From positions 1-49,190 of the forward strand of contig CALXMR010000006.1 in the NCBI GenBank assembly GCA_944389525.1: a DNA stretch of 49,190 bases, read 5' to 3'. Below are positions 17,918 to 25,954 of the stretch, one piece after another (position 1 is the first letter of the stretch; every line of letters starts with the position of its first letter). A program made the translations under genes and the position numbers. The notes beneath the pieces were generated by a model. That model was not told the DNA's origin. It did not search any database and saw only the letters and a program-made list of their open reading frames with translations. The DNA comes from an uncultured Alphaproteobacteria bacterium (lineage in GTDB: Bacteria > Pseudomonadota > Alphaproteobacteria > Rs-D84).

Positions 17918-17982
17918 GCATCGCCACTAAATTCATTGCCAATAAAGAAAATTCTTTATTCGTAGTGAATCTGTGGCGATGC
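17918..17982 (-). promoter_or_regulatory. Nested hairpin in the rnj leader
   Basis: The outer stem gcatcgccac/gtggcgatgc (10 bp, perfect) encloses attca/tgaat (17931-17935 with 17966-17970) and an inner perfect aataaag/ctttatt. It ends 30 bases upstream of the rnj start. No T run follows, so it is not a terminator. A cis-acting element for self-cleavage control is a plausible reading. Confidence 0.7.
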
Positions 17983-18084
17983 GGCATTTATCCCGTGCGA
18001 TAATAAAAACATAATTATGTATCGATGGGGATGTGTCGTACGGGTATTGTGTACCCAAATTCTCTCTGACGCGAATAATGATAC

Positions 18085-18113
18085 ATTATAATCGCACGAA
18101 TGCAAGCAAAATA
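18085..18113 (-). promoter_or_regulatory. Probable rnj promoter
   Basis: TATAAT on the minus strand (18090-18085) with a weak -35 region (TTTTGC-like) about 15-16 bases upstream. RNA would begin near 18078, leaving a leader of about 190 bases. cgtgcgat occurs in inverted orientation at 17995-18002 and just upstream of this -10 box. Confidence 0.45.
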
Positions 18114-18136
18114 AAAATCCCGCATCTGCGGGACAT
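18114..18136 (-). terminator. Terminator of the M23 peptidase gene
   Basis: On the minus strand cccgcagatgcggg followed by atttttatttt, starting 6 bases after the stop codon. Confidence 0.8.
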
Positions 18137-18141
18137 AATGA

Positions 18142-19404
18142 TTACAGTTGAATAAACCAGTCTGGATGCGTTGATAACAAATCAATTCCTGCGTCCAGAA
18201 CCCGTCTGTATTCCAAGAATTTTTCTTTATCTGCCTGGCCCAGATTACTGATTGCAGGCAATTTAACCGTCATCGGATTTACATGTTTGCCATCTTTGAT
18301 AATTTCATAGTGCAAATGTGGCCCCGTAGATAACCCAGTTGACCCCACATATCCGATTGTTTGACCTTGCTTTACTGTTGTGCCGACAACGACCCCCTTG
18401 GCAAAACGGGACATATGCGCATACAGTGTTTCATACGATGCATTATGGCGCAGTTTTATATAGTTCCCATGCCCACTGTTATAACCGCGTGCGACAACAC
18501 GACCCGCCCCCGCAGCAGGAATAGGTGTCCCAGTTGACGCGCGGAAATCAACGCCCTTGTGCGCGCGGGTGTACCCCAGCACAGGATGCTTGCGCCGGTT
18601 AGAAAAACTGCTGGTGACGCGGGCATTGTTTATCGGTGTGCGTTTCAGCGATTTTATTGCACCATTGCCGTTTTCGTCATAGTATCCAACCTTGTCATCA
18701 GATTTTTTAAACCGATACATTTTGACATTGCCACGCAACGCCTCGAACTGTACGGCCAACACGCGACCGTTTTCAACCTTTTTACCATTTGAAAAGTTTT
18801 CTTCATACAGTACGGAAAAGTGCTGTCCGGCACGAACATCGCGTTCAAAGTCCATTTCAAACGCCAATAAATCGTATACTTCGGCCAATATTCCATCTGG
18901 AATTCCGGCGCGTCCCCCGGCCAGATAAAAACTGTCCCCGTCACGAATTTCGCCGGCACGATATACCGCACGCCGGTCTGGTTCAATATCCTGGGCACTG
19001 CACAGCCATTTTCCGGCATCGTCACATGTTATTTCCACCCGCCGCCATGGGGACGGGATAATTACTATTTTATCCACGGGCGCATCTGGACTGGTGCGGA
19101 CAAATTCAATTTTATCGTTGTCCGCGCGCAGATTCGTAATATCGGCATCAGATTTTAATACCCGGGCAATTTCCAATACATCTGCATTGGAAAAACCCTG
19201 GTCAACCAGCAATTTTGACAATGTGTCACCCGCCGCGACCACCACCACAGAAGTGTGTTCCCCATCATCAGTCACAGATAACCCCGAACCACCCCGTGGC
19301 CGTGCCAGCACTAATATCGTTGCGATAATTGCCAATATAACTGCCACAATTGCGACAATACGTGCAACCGTGGCCGAATTAATAATATCTTTTACTTTTT
19401 TCAT
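18142..19404 (-). CDS. Membrane-anchored M23 peptidase (murein DD-endopeptidase type)
   Basis: 420 residues from ATG 19404. A cytoplasmic MKKVKDIINSATVAR is followed by one membrane segment (about 15-36), a periplasmic LysM-like region (GDTLSKLL near 60) and a C-terminal LytM/M23 domain. The zinc ligands are visible in HKGVDF (about 281) and GPHLHYE (about 362). It should cut peptide cross-links for wall growth, like MepM. The start is placed by a promoter whose -10 box ends 7 bases before the ATG, so the mRNA may be leaderless. It is divergent from prmC with only 21 bases between start codons. Confidence 0.9.
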   Translation of the reverse strand: MKKVKDIINSATVARIVAIVAVILAIIATILVLARPRGGSGLSVTDDGEHTSVVVVAAGDTLSKLLVDQGFSNADVLEIARVLKSDADITNLRADNDKIEFVRTSPDAPVDKIVIIPSPWRRVEITCDDAGKWLCSAQDIEPDRRAVYRAGEIRDGDSFYLAGGRAGIPDGILAEVYDLLAFEMDFERDVRAGQHFSVLYEENFSNGKKVENGRVLAVQFEALRGNVKMYRFKKSDDKVGYYDENGNGAIKSLKRTPINNARVTSSFSNRRKHPVLGYTRAHKGVDFRASTGTPIPAAGAGRVVARGYNSGHGNYIKLRHNASYETLYAHMSRFAKGVVVGTTVKQGQTIGYVGSTGLSTGPHLHYEIIKDGKHVNPMTVKLPAISNLGQADKEKFLEYRRVLDAGIDLLSTHPDWFIQL

Positions 19405-19440
19405 GCATCGGATTATAATTGGTTTATGACAATAAATCAA
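19391..19440. promoter_or_regulatory. Overlapping divergent promoters with a shared palindromic -10
   Basis: Plus strand: TTTACT (19391-19396), 17 bases, TATAAT (19414-19419), then 6 bases to the prmC ATG. Minus strand: TTGATT (19440-19435), 17 bases, TATAAT (19417-19412), then 7 bases to the peptidase ATG. The two -10 boxes share attataat, and each -35 lies inside the opposite coding region. Both mRNAs are predicted leaderless or nearly so. Confidence 0.65.
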
Positions 19441-20202
19441 GCGTTTGAAATTCTGATGCGTGCCGGTGGCATTCGCGCCGCGCGGGTAATAACTGAAAAT
19501 ACAACAAATTTTTCGAAAATAAAGGTTTGGCGCATGGCGCGCGCATTACGCCGTGGGGTGCCGGTTGCGAAAATAATTCACCAGAAATGGTTCTATGGAT
19601 TGCGCTTTTATACGAATAAATACACACTGGATCCGCGCCCAGACACAGAAACATTGGTCACGGCGGTTATATCGGATGTAAATCACAACAGGGGGGTACA
19701 GATTCTGGACCTGGGGACGGGAACCGGGTGCATTGCGGTGGCGTTGGCAAAGAACATACCAAACGCGCATGTTTTGGCAATTGAAAAATCATGCGGCGCG
19801 GCGCGCGTTGCACGAAAAAATGTTCGCGATTTAAATGTCACAGACAGCGTTTCTGTAAAAATTGGCGATTTTACAAAACAAAACATAATTCGCCAACCAC
19901 GATTTGACATAATCGTATCAAATCCGCCATATATTGCGCGTGGTGATACGCGGGTTGATATTGGTGCATCACATGATCCAAAAATGGCACTGTACGCCGA
20001 CGATAATGGATTGGCGGCATATATCGCAATTGCAAAAAATGCGCGCAAATGGATTACGCGCGGCGGCAGAATATACCTGGAAATTGGTGACGGGGCGGGC
20101 CGCGATGTACGAACAATATTCACAACCGCCGGATGGAAATTTGTTCGTTCAGAAATGGACTTGGCTGGAATTGAACGCGTGCTGGTGTTTTCTTCCAAAT
20201 AA
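19426..20202 (+). CDS. prmC: Release-factor glutamine methyltransferase PrmC
   Basis: Methylates the GGQ glutamine of peptide-release factors with S-adenosylmethionine. 258 residues: a small helical N-terminal domain, the SAM-binding DLGTGTGCIAVAL (about 94-106) and the catalytic NPPY (about 166-169), with the substrate-side RPDTE motif at about 71-75. No Shine-Dalgarno sequence; its ATG lies 6 bases after a -10 box. Ends at a bidirectional terminator shared with alaS. Confidence 0.95.
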   Translation: MTINQAFEILMRAGGIRAARVITENTTNFSKIKVWRMARALRRGVPVAKIIHQKWFYGLRFYTNKYTLDPRPDTETLVTAVISDVNHNRGVQILDLGTGTGCIAVALAKNIPNAHVLAIEKSCGAARVARKNVRDLNVTDSVSVKIGDFTKQNIIRQPRFDIIVSNPPYIARGDTRVDIGASHDPKMALYADDNGLAAYIAIAKNARKWITRGGRIYLEIGDGAGRDVRTIFTTAGWKFVRSEMDLAGIERVLVFSSK

Positions 20203-20227
20203 AAAATGCCCCACATGGGGCATTTTT
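20202..20227. terminator. Bidirectional terminator between prmC and alaS
   Basis: aaaaaatgcccc - aca - tggggcattttt, overlapping the stop codons of the two convergent genes. Confidence 0.88.
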
Positions 20228-22283
20228 ATTCGGCCAGTGAACCAACCGACATTGTTATGCGGCGCACCCCACTGCTGATGGACTTTTCTTTGTTTACGCG
20301 TGCATGAATTATTTCACCCGTGTGATAAACATGCGTCCCGCCACACAGTTCGCATGACACATCGCCGGCGGTAATAACCTTGACTGTGTCACCATATTTC
20401 TCACCAAACAGTGCCATCGCACCGCGTGATTTTGCGTCTGTCATTGACATTTCTTCGTGCGTGACCGGCATATCGGCGTCAATCCATTTGTTAACCAAAT
20501 CTTCGACTGCCTGTTTTTCATCTGCGGTCATTGCGCGACCAAACGAAAAGTCAAAGCGCACAGAATCAGGCGAAACCTTGGATCCACGCTGTTCAACATC
20601 TTCATTCAGAACATGACGCAATGCGGCTTGTAACAGGTGCGTTGCCGTATGCGCGCGCGCCGTTTGTTCACGCACACTTTTGTTTATTATCGTTTTGACT
20701 ATATCGCCCACACGCATGTCTGTGACCAGTGTACCTTTGTGTATAACGATGTTATCAACGCGCGCCGCTTCGGTCACGGTCATGACGGTCATTGTGCCAG
20801 ATGTCATTTCCCCACTGTCGCCAACCTGGCCACCTTGGGTGCCGTAAAAGTTTGTTTTGTCCAGTGCGACTTCGACCGCGTCACCCGCATTTGCCGCCTG
20901 TACAAATTCGCCATCGCGCAGTATTGCCAACACGTGCGATGCCATATTTTCATCAGGGGCATATTTTGTCGCGTCATCTGTTCCCGGCAATTGTGTTTGC
21001 GATTCCCACAGTGTGCGTGTGCCCTTGGTATTGGCGCGACTGCGTTCTTTTTGTTCGGCCATTGCGCGATTAAACGCATCAACATCGACATCAATATTTT
21101 TCTCGCGCAGGATCATCTGGGTCAAATCCAGCGGAAACCCATATGTATCAAATAACTTGAACGCGATTTCGCCTGGCAAGATATTGTTTTGAATTTTTGG
21201 AATTTCGTTATCCAGCAATTTAATCCCATTTTGCAGCATGTCCGCAAACGCGTTTTCTTCGTTTTGAATGATTTCAACAACGCGTTTTTCTTCACGCCCC
21301 AATTCAGGATATGCCACGCCCATTTCCGTGACCAACGCGGGGTACAGTCTGGACAACAATGCCCCACGATGCCCCAACAATTGCCCATGACGCATTGCAC
21401 GGCGCAATATTCGGCGAATTACATACCCACGGTCTGTATTGCTGGGGATAACACCATCAGCGATGGCAAATCCAACGGCACGCAAATGGTCGGCAATAAC
21501 CTTGAACGATGCAATATTTTCAGGCGTCTTTTTTACGCCGACAATATCTTCGGTGGCGCCGATTAATGCCGAAAACAGGTCTGTGTCGTAATTGTCAACC
21601 TTGCCCTGTAATAACGCGGCCCAGCGTTCCAACCCCGCACCGGTATCGACATTTTGTTTCGGCAACGGTGTCAGATTTCCATTTGCATCGCGATCGAACT
21701 GCATAAATACATCGTTCCAGATTTCAACCCAGCGGTCGTCTTCGTTTTCAATATCGTCACCAAAATCATAGAATATTTCCGTGCATGGTCCGCATGGGCC
21801 AGTATCGCCCGCCGACCACCAGTTATCTTTATCACCCAGACGGATTGCATCTTTGCCTGCAACCTTGCGCCAGATTTCTGTTGATTCATCGTCCGAAACA
21901 TGTGTGGTTACGCGCAACCGCGCCGGATCCAGTTTCAATACATTGGTCAACAAATCCCACGACATTTCAATTGCGCCGGCCTTGAAATAATCACCAAACG
22001 ACCAATTCCCCAACATTTCAAAGAATGTATGATGGCGACCATCAAATCCCACTTCGTCCAAATCGTTATGTTTGCCACCGGCGCGGATGCATTTTTGTAC
22101 ATCTGCAACACGCGGGGCAAATGCCGGTTCAGTGCCTTGTAAAATACCCTTCCATGGGACCATGCCCGCAACTGTGAACAACAGTGTTGGGTCATTCGGT
22201 ATCAGTGATGCAGACGGCACAATCTTGTGCCCGTGTGATTCAAAGTATTCCAAAAAAGTTTTACGAATATCATTATATTTCAT
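20226..22283 (-). CDS. alaS: Alanyl-tRNA synthetase lacking the C-terminal C-Ala domain
   Basis: Charges tRNA-Ala and edits mischarged Ser/Gly. 685 residues from ATG 22283 (GGGGGAAT upstream). The class II core is complete at the N-terminus, with FTVAGMVPWK and GPCGPCTEIFYD. The editing domain zinc motifs are HTATH (about 547-551) and CELCGGTH (about 645-652). The protein stops after GVRRITMSVGSLAE, right at the end of the editing domain. The usual enzyme continues about 170 residues into the DHHA1/C-Ala domain for dimerisation and tRNA elbow binding. A terminator follows the stop at once, so there is no frameshifted remainder. Confidence 0.95.
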   Translation of the reverse strand: MKYNDIRKTFLEYFESHGHKIVPSASLIPNDPTLLFTVAGMVPWKGILQGTEPAFAPRVADVQKCIRAGGKHNDLDEVGFDGRHHTFFEMLGNWSFGDYFKAGAIEMSWDLLTNVLKLDPARLRVTTHVSDDESTEIWRKVAGKDAIRLGDKDNWWSAGDTGPCGPCTEIFYDFGDDIENEDDRWVEIWNDVFMQFDRDANGNLTPLPKQNVDTGAGLERWAALLQGKVDNYDTDLFSALIGATEDIVGVKKTPENIASFKVIADHLRAVGFAIADGVIPSNTDRGYVIRRILRRAMRHGQLLGHRGALLSRLYPALVTEMGVAYPELGREEKRVVEIIQNEENAFADMLQNGIKLLDNEIPKIQNNILPGEIAFKLFDTYGFPLDLTQMILREKNIDVDVDAFNRAMAEQKERSRANTKGTRTLWESQTQLPGTDDATKYAPDENMASHVLAILRDGEFVQAANAGDAVEVALDKTNFYGTQGGQVGDSGEMTSGTMTVMTVTEAARVDNIVIHKGTLVTDMRVGDIVKTIINKSVREQTARAHTATHLLQAALRHVLNEDVEQRGSKVSPDSVRFDFSFGRAMTADEKQAVEDLVNKWIDADMPVTHEEMSMTDAKSRGAMALFGEKYGDTVKVITAGDVSCELCGGTHVYHTGEIIHARVNKEKSISSGVRRITMSVGSLAE

Positions 22284-22311
22284 TTTTTTATTCCCCCAGA
22301 TTGTCGGTGCA

Positions 22312-22340
22312 ATTCTAAACGCATTGCAACAATGTTTCAA
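22312..22340 (-). promoter_or_regulatory. alaS promoter
   Basis: Minus strand TTGAAA (22340-22335), 17 bases, TAGAAT (22317-22312). Leader of about 22 bases. Confidence 0.6.
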
Positions 22341-22374
22341 TAAATTTGTATTTTATAAACAGTGTATTTTATAT

Positions 22375-23190
22375 TCAGCCCCGCAGGGCAGCCGCATCCA
22401 GCGCAGTGTGCAAAACCGCGTCATATTTTGCCAATGCGCGGCGATAGTGTTCTGGTTCATTGCGCATCGGCCGGGCCAGGCGACCATATTTCATGCGCGG
22501 GGTATCAATGTTATTCTTGATATAGTTTATCTTGTCCATATAGATTGGCACCGCATCTGGGTTTTCATGTTTTGCAAAAATATTTACATACGACCACATC
22601 ATTGCGTCAACTGGTGGCCGCCAATCCAGACTGTCGTCAATTTTTTGTATTGCATCCGTGACAGTGTCCATGATTTTAAACAACCGATTTAAAACATTTG
22701 CGCGTATCAGTGTGCCGGCAAACCCAATATGCGGCCGCGCCAGTTCCACATTTTCGCCATCGATATCATAGTCTGATGTATTTGCCATAACCCGCAACAG
22801 GTCACCAACCCGATGCCGAATAATAACAGCGTTTTGAATAATGGCAAAATTATCGGATGAAACATTTGGAATATCTAAATCAACCACAATATCGTCATCG
22901 TCACAGAACAAAAACCAATCTGGATTCATGCCCGCCGTTGCCGCCGCATCAACCACAGCCATCCGTGCACGCATCGTTCCAATGTTTTCAAGACCATTTA
23001 TAATTTGTAAATCGCCACAGTACCCCAGTTTTCTAATCTGGCGGCGTGACACGGTCGCCATTGGATTATCGTTATATATTACCAGCGTGAATTTCGCGCG
23101 CAACCGTCCCAACGCCGGCACAGAAACAGCCAACATTTCTGTATTAACGGTGGTCAGCCCAACAACGATATTATTTTTTTTGCGCATCAT
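22375..23190 (-). CDS. Glycosyltransferase-like (GT-A fold) protein
   Basis: 271 residues from ATG 23190 (ATGATG; 23187 is also possible). The N-terminus NNIVVGLTTVNTEML and the acidic metal-binding-like FCDDDDIVVDLD (about 96-107) resemble GT-A glycosyltransferases. The region between (RARMAVVDAAAT) fits the nucleotide-sugar fold. Donor and acceptor cannot be told, and the usual family-2 C-terminal motifs are not obvious. No Shine-Dalgarno sequence; the -10 of its promoter ends 7 bases before the ATG. It lies upstream of alaS, which has its own promoter. Confidence 0.6.
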   Translation of the reverse strand: MMRKKNNIVVGLTTVNTEMLAVSVPALGRLRAKFTLVIYNDNPMATVSRRQIRKLGYCGDLQIINGLENIGTMRARMAVVDAAATAGMNPDWFLFCDDDDIVVDLDIPNVSSDNFAIIQNAVIIRHRVGDLLRVMANTSDYDIDGENVELARPHIGFAGTLIRANVLNRLFKIMDTVTDAIQKIDDSLDWRPPVDAMMWSYVNIFAKHENPDAVPIYMDKINYIKNNIDTPRMKYGRLARPMRNEPEHYRRALAKYDAVLHTALDAAALRG

Positions 23191-23197
23191 GCGAGTG

Positions 23198-23250
23198 ATT
23201 GTAAATAAAAGTTTATAAAATTGCAATCGCTTACTTGTTTATGTTATAAT
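23198..23250. promoter_or_regulatory. Divergent promoters sharing one palindromic -35 hexamer
   Basis: TTGCAA at 23221-23226 is its own reverse complement. On the plus strand it is followed after 18 bases by TATAAT (23245-23250). On the minus strand it is followed after 17 bases by TACAAT (23203-23198), whose end is 7 bases from the glycosyltransferase-like ATG. Confidence 0.6.
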
Positions 23251-23293
23251 ATATTATCGATCAGATGTTTCAAACCCAAGGGACAGTGTACAA

Positions 23294-23770
23294 ATGAAAC
23301 CGACAATGTTATTTACGATTGTTGCACTGACGGCGATTATATTGGTGTCGTCATTTGGATTGCAATTGGCACCAAACGATCCAATCAGTGTTGCGCCAGA
23401 CATGGTCGGCAATGTTTTATATGTCTGCCCAGTGGCCAGTAATTTGTGGGATGCACTGGCATCTGCATTGCGCCCGTATTCATATTATTTTATACTTGCA
23501 CTGTTTTTTGTAATAATGCTGTTGTTGTTCAGTTGGGGGTGGGCACTGTATCAAAATTTATTAACAGATTCGTTCAAACGCGAAACATTTAAAAAACCAT
23601 GGCAATTGACCAAGATAACGTTTTGGGCGGCGATAATTGTGACAATTTTTGTAATGACACCAAATTATTTTCGCACGGTGCATGTTGACGGCACGGTTAA
23701 TGAGTGGGTACTGTGTGATGCGGACACGCCTGGTGCGCGCGCTGTTCGTGCGGACGCGGTGCATAATTAA
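23294..23770 (+). CDS. Small inner-membrane protein, unrecognised
   Basis: 158 residues with three hydrophobic segments: about 5-24, 62-85 (YYFILALFFVIMLLLFSWGW) and 106-122 (ITFWAAIIVTIFVMTPN). A short exposed loop between the first two holds one Cys (VLYVCPV). A weak GGGAC precedes the ATG. Its promoter is the plus-strand half of the shared -35 arrangement. I do not recognise the family, though the codon use matches the core genes. Confidence 0.7.
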   Translation: MKPTMLFTIVALTAIILVSSFGLQLAPNDPISVAPDMVGNVLYVCPVASNLWDALASALRPYSYYFILALFFVIMLLLFSWGWALYQNLLTDSFKRETFKKPWQLTKITFWAAIIVTIFVMTPNYFRTVHVDGTVNEWVLCDADTPGARAVRADAVHN

Positions 23771-23817
23771 TGTAATTTGTCAACTTTTCAAAAAAAGTTT
23801 AATTATTAAATATGCTC

Positions 23818-23846
23818 TTGACTTGAACGCCCGAATTCTCTACGAT
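23818..23846 (+). promoter_or_regulatory. hup promoter
   Basis: TTGACT (23818-23823), 17 bases, TACGAT (23841-23846). RNA should begin near 23853, exactly at the foot of the rod-like leader RNA. Confidence 0.65.
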
Positions 23847-23853
23847 TCGGTTA

Positions 23854-23966
23854 AGCAGGACAGGCAATGTCTGTGGAATATGTGCGGTTGCGATATGTCA
23901 TGGTTGTAAAGTGGCGAATAACTGCACGGTCCAGATTCCATTGACATTGCCTTGGGACTGCCGGAC
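23854..23966 (+). ncRNA. Rod-like structured leader RNA of hup (candidate small RNA)
   Basis: About 113 bases fold into one long rod: gcag/ctgc at the base, aggcaatgtc (23862-23871) with gacattgcct (23943-23952), tggaat/attcca, an asymmetric loop, gtgcggtt/aactgcac (8 bp with one G.U), then a short hairpin (gtcat/gtggc). The promoter abuts its 5' end. No terminator separates it from hup, whose ATG is 35 bases past the rod. It lacks the SRP RNA signature loop. Its size is small for 6S RNA, though the rod with a central bubble is reminiscent of it. Confidence 0.6.
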
Positions 23967-24000
23967 ACCTTGTATAAATTTATATGAAAGGAGAAACAAA

Positions 24001-24273
24001 ATGAACAAACAGCAATTGATCGAAGCAATCGCGAACGAAGTCGAAGTAACCAAAGCAACTGCGGCGGCATGCTTGGATGCGTTTATCAACACTGTGACAA
24101 AAGTACTGAAAAAGAAGGGCGAAGTTCGCTTGGTCGGCTTTGGTACATTCACCACAGCAAAGCGCAAGGCAACAACAGGCCGCAACCCACAGACGGGTGC
24201 CGCGATTAAGATTCCGGCATCAACCCAGCCTAAGTTTAAACCAGGCAAGGCGTTAAAGGATGCGTTGAATTAA
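24001..24273 (+). CDS. hup: DNA-binding protein HU
   Basis: Nucleoid-associated dimer that bends DNA. 90 residues beginning MNKQQLIEAIANEVEVTKAT, with the DNA-binding arm GRNPQTGAAIKIPA and C-terminal FKPGKALKDALN, all canonical. AAAGGAG lies 7 bases before the ATG; a longer frame from 23911 would run through the leader RNA. Ends at a strong terminator. Confidence 0.97.
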   Translation: MNKQQLIEAIANEVEVTKATAAACLDAFINTVTKVLKKKGEVRLVGFGTFTTAKRKATTGRNPQTGAAIKIPASTQPKFKPGKALKDALN

Positions 24274-24274
24274 T

Positions 24275-24303
24275 AAAATCCCCCGTTTGGGGGATTTTTA
24301 TTT
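24275..24303 (+). terminator. hup terminator
   Basis: aaaatccccc - gttt - gggggatttttattt directly after the stop codon. Confidence 0.88.
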
Positions 24304-24400
24304 GCTTACAATAACCGGGCCAAACGATTACTTGCATTTATTCAAAACAGATTATACAATATTCGTATAAATCTTAGTATATAACCAAAGGGGATAAATC

Positions 24401-24940
24401 ATGTGGATTGCAATTGCCATTGTGGCGGTTATTTTATTGTACTTTATCGCGGTGTATAACGGATTGGTTGCCCGCCGGAACCAGGCACGCGAAGCGTGGT
24501 CAACAATCGATACGCAATTGAAACGCCGTTATGATTTAATTCCTAATCTGGTTGAATCTGTACGCGGCGCGACCAAGCATGAACGCGAAACATTGGAATC
24601 TGTCACGCGTGCGCGCGATGCGGCCATGGCAGCAACCGGCCCGGCCAAGGCGGACGCTGAAAATCATTTAACCGAAACATTGAAAAGCATTTTTGCATTG
24701 TCTGAAAACTATCCGACATTGCGTGCAAATGAAAACTTTCTGGAACTGCAACGCGAATTGACCGACACTGAAACAAAAATCCAGGCGGCGCGCCAATTCT
24801 ATAACAATGTTGTCATGGGATTGAATACACAAATAGAACAGTTCCCATCAAATATTGTTGCGCGTATGTTCAATATCACCCCAGAAAAACTGTTCGAAAT
24901 GGCAGAGTCTGAAAAACAGGCACCAAAGGTAAAGTTCTAG
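24401..24940 (+). CDS. lemA: LemA family protein
   Basis: 179 residues with one N-terminal membrane helix (about 2-22) and the LemA coiled-coil core. YNGLVARRNQAREAWSTIDT and RRYDLIPNLVESVRG are the family hallmark, and a later segment contains ENYPTLRANENFLELQREL. The biochemical role is unknown; members sit in the inner membrane with a helical bundle outside. AAGGGGAT precedes the ATG. Confidence 0.93.
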   Translation: MWIAIAIVAVILLYFIAVYNGLVARRNQAREAWSTIDTQLKRRYDLIPNLVESVRGATKHERETLESVTRARDAAMAATGPAKADAENHLTETLKSIFALSENYPTLRANENFLELQRELTDTETKIQAARQFYNNVVMGLNTQIEQFPSNIVARMFNITPEKLFEMAESEKQAPKVKF

Positions 24941-24956
24941 GGCATACAGAAAATAC

Positions 24957-24985
24957 TTGATTTTTGTCAAAAAAGTATGTAAACT
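24957..24985 (+). promoter_or_regulatory. rpsD promoter
   Basis: TTGATT (24957-24962), 17 bases, TAAACT (24980-24985). It leaves a leader of about 100 bases before rpsD, long enough for S4-type feedback control, though I see no clear known S4-binding fold. Confidence 0.5.
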
Positions 24986-25094
24986 GACCCCCGCTGGATA
25001 ACCAGAACTGATTAAGTTGCATGTACTTTTGGTCATGCATATGATAAGGATTCTGTGAAATGTCCGGCACCATAAAAACCAAAAGGATAAAATT

Positions 25095-25727
25095 ATGGCA
25101 AGAGCAGGCGCAAAGCGCAGCACACGTAAATTAAAAATCGGCCGCAGTTTGGGTGTAAACCTGTGGGGCCAGGCAAAATCACCATTTAACAAGCGTAAAT
25201 ATAAACCTGGCCAGCATGGGCCAACATCACGCGGTGGTAACTCGTCTGATTACGCAAAACAGATGCGTGCAAAACAGACATTAAAGGGTTACTATGGCAA
25301 TATTGGTGAAAAGAAGTTCCACAAGTATTATATCGAAGCGAATAATATGCGTGGCGATACCCCAGATAACTTAATCGGTTTGCTGGAACGCCGTCTGGAT
25401 GCGGTTGTATATCGTGCAAAATTGGCCCCAACGGTCTTTTCTGCCCGTCAATTGGTCAGCCACGGTCACATCTATGTCAATGGTCGGCGCGTAAAAATTG
25501 CATCGTACCAGGTTAAACCCGGCGATGTCATCACCATCAGCGACAAGGCAAAACAAATGCCATTGGTTGTGTTGGCGTTGGAATCGGGTGAACGCAATTG
25601 GCCGGATTACATCAATGTGGACAGTGCGAACTTTACCGCGACATTTACGCGCGTTCCATTGTTCGAAGATGTTCCATATCCGGTTCAGATGTTCCCAGAA
25701 CTGGTGGTCGAATTCTATTCCCGTTAA
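25095..25727 (+). CDS. rpsD: 30S ribosomal protein S4
   Basis: Primary 16S rRNA-binding protein that starts assembly of the 30S body. 210 residues, stand-alone as usual in alphaproteobacteria. The S4 N-terminal domain is followed by the S4 RNA-binding domain ([16 protein letters not shown]... and [18 protein letters not shown], about 95-140). AAAAGGAT precedes the ATG. Confidence 0.97.
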   Translation: MARAGAKRSTRKLKIGRSLGVNLWGQAKSPFNKRKYKPGQHGPTSRGGNSSDYAKQMRAKQTLKGYYGNIGEKKFHKYYIEANNMRGDTPDNLIGLLERRLDAVVYRAKLAPTVFSARQLVSHGHIYVNGRRVKIASYQVKPGDVITISDKAKQMPLVVLALESGERNWPDYINVDSANFTATFTRVPLFEDVPYPVQMFPELVVEFYSR

Positions 25728-25745
25728 TATGGGGGGGCAGAATAC

Positions 25746-25773
25746 AAAAATCCCGCATTTGCGGGATTTTTTG
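25746..25773 (+). terminator. rpsD terminator
   Basis: aaaaatcccgca - ttt - gcgggattttttg, 19 bases after the stop codon. The following 180 bases before trpS hold no convincing gene; a 32-codon frame at about 25804-25902 is not supported. Confidence 0.88.
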
Positions 25774-25954
25774 TTGACTTTTGGGGCATGTGTTATAGAA
25801 TATATGGCATGTATTCGAATGAATTTATCTTTGCAACATTTTGCTGGCGCGTTTGCGCCCGGTGATTTTTATGTCATGCACAATAAAATTTTGTGCTTTT
25901 AATTTTTCTGTAAACATCCTAGTATAATAACAAATTAAGCAAAGGTATTTTATT

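Noticed and set aside
20637-21192. Long plus-strand frames opposite alaS
   Set aside because: They lie antisense to conserved synthetase motifs and mirror its codon pattern.
23854-23966. SRP (4.5S) RNA identity for the hup leader
   Set aside because: The conserved GGAAGGAAGCAGCC-type loop of SRP RNA is absent and the RNA runs into hup without a terminator.
25498-25902. 134-codon frame overlapping rpsD and its terminator
   Set aside because: It reads through the rpsD terminator in another frame and has no start signal.
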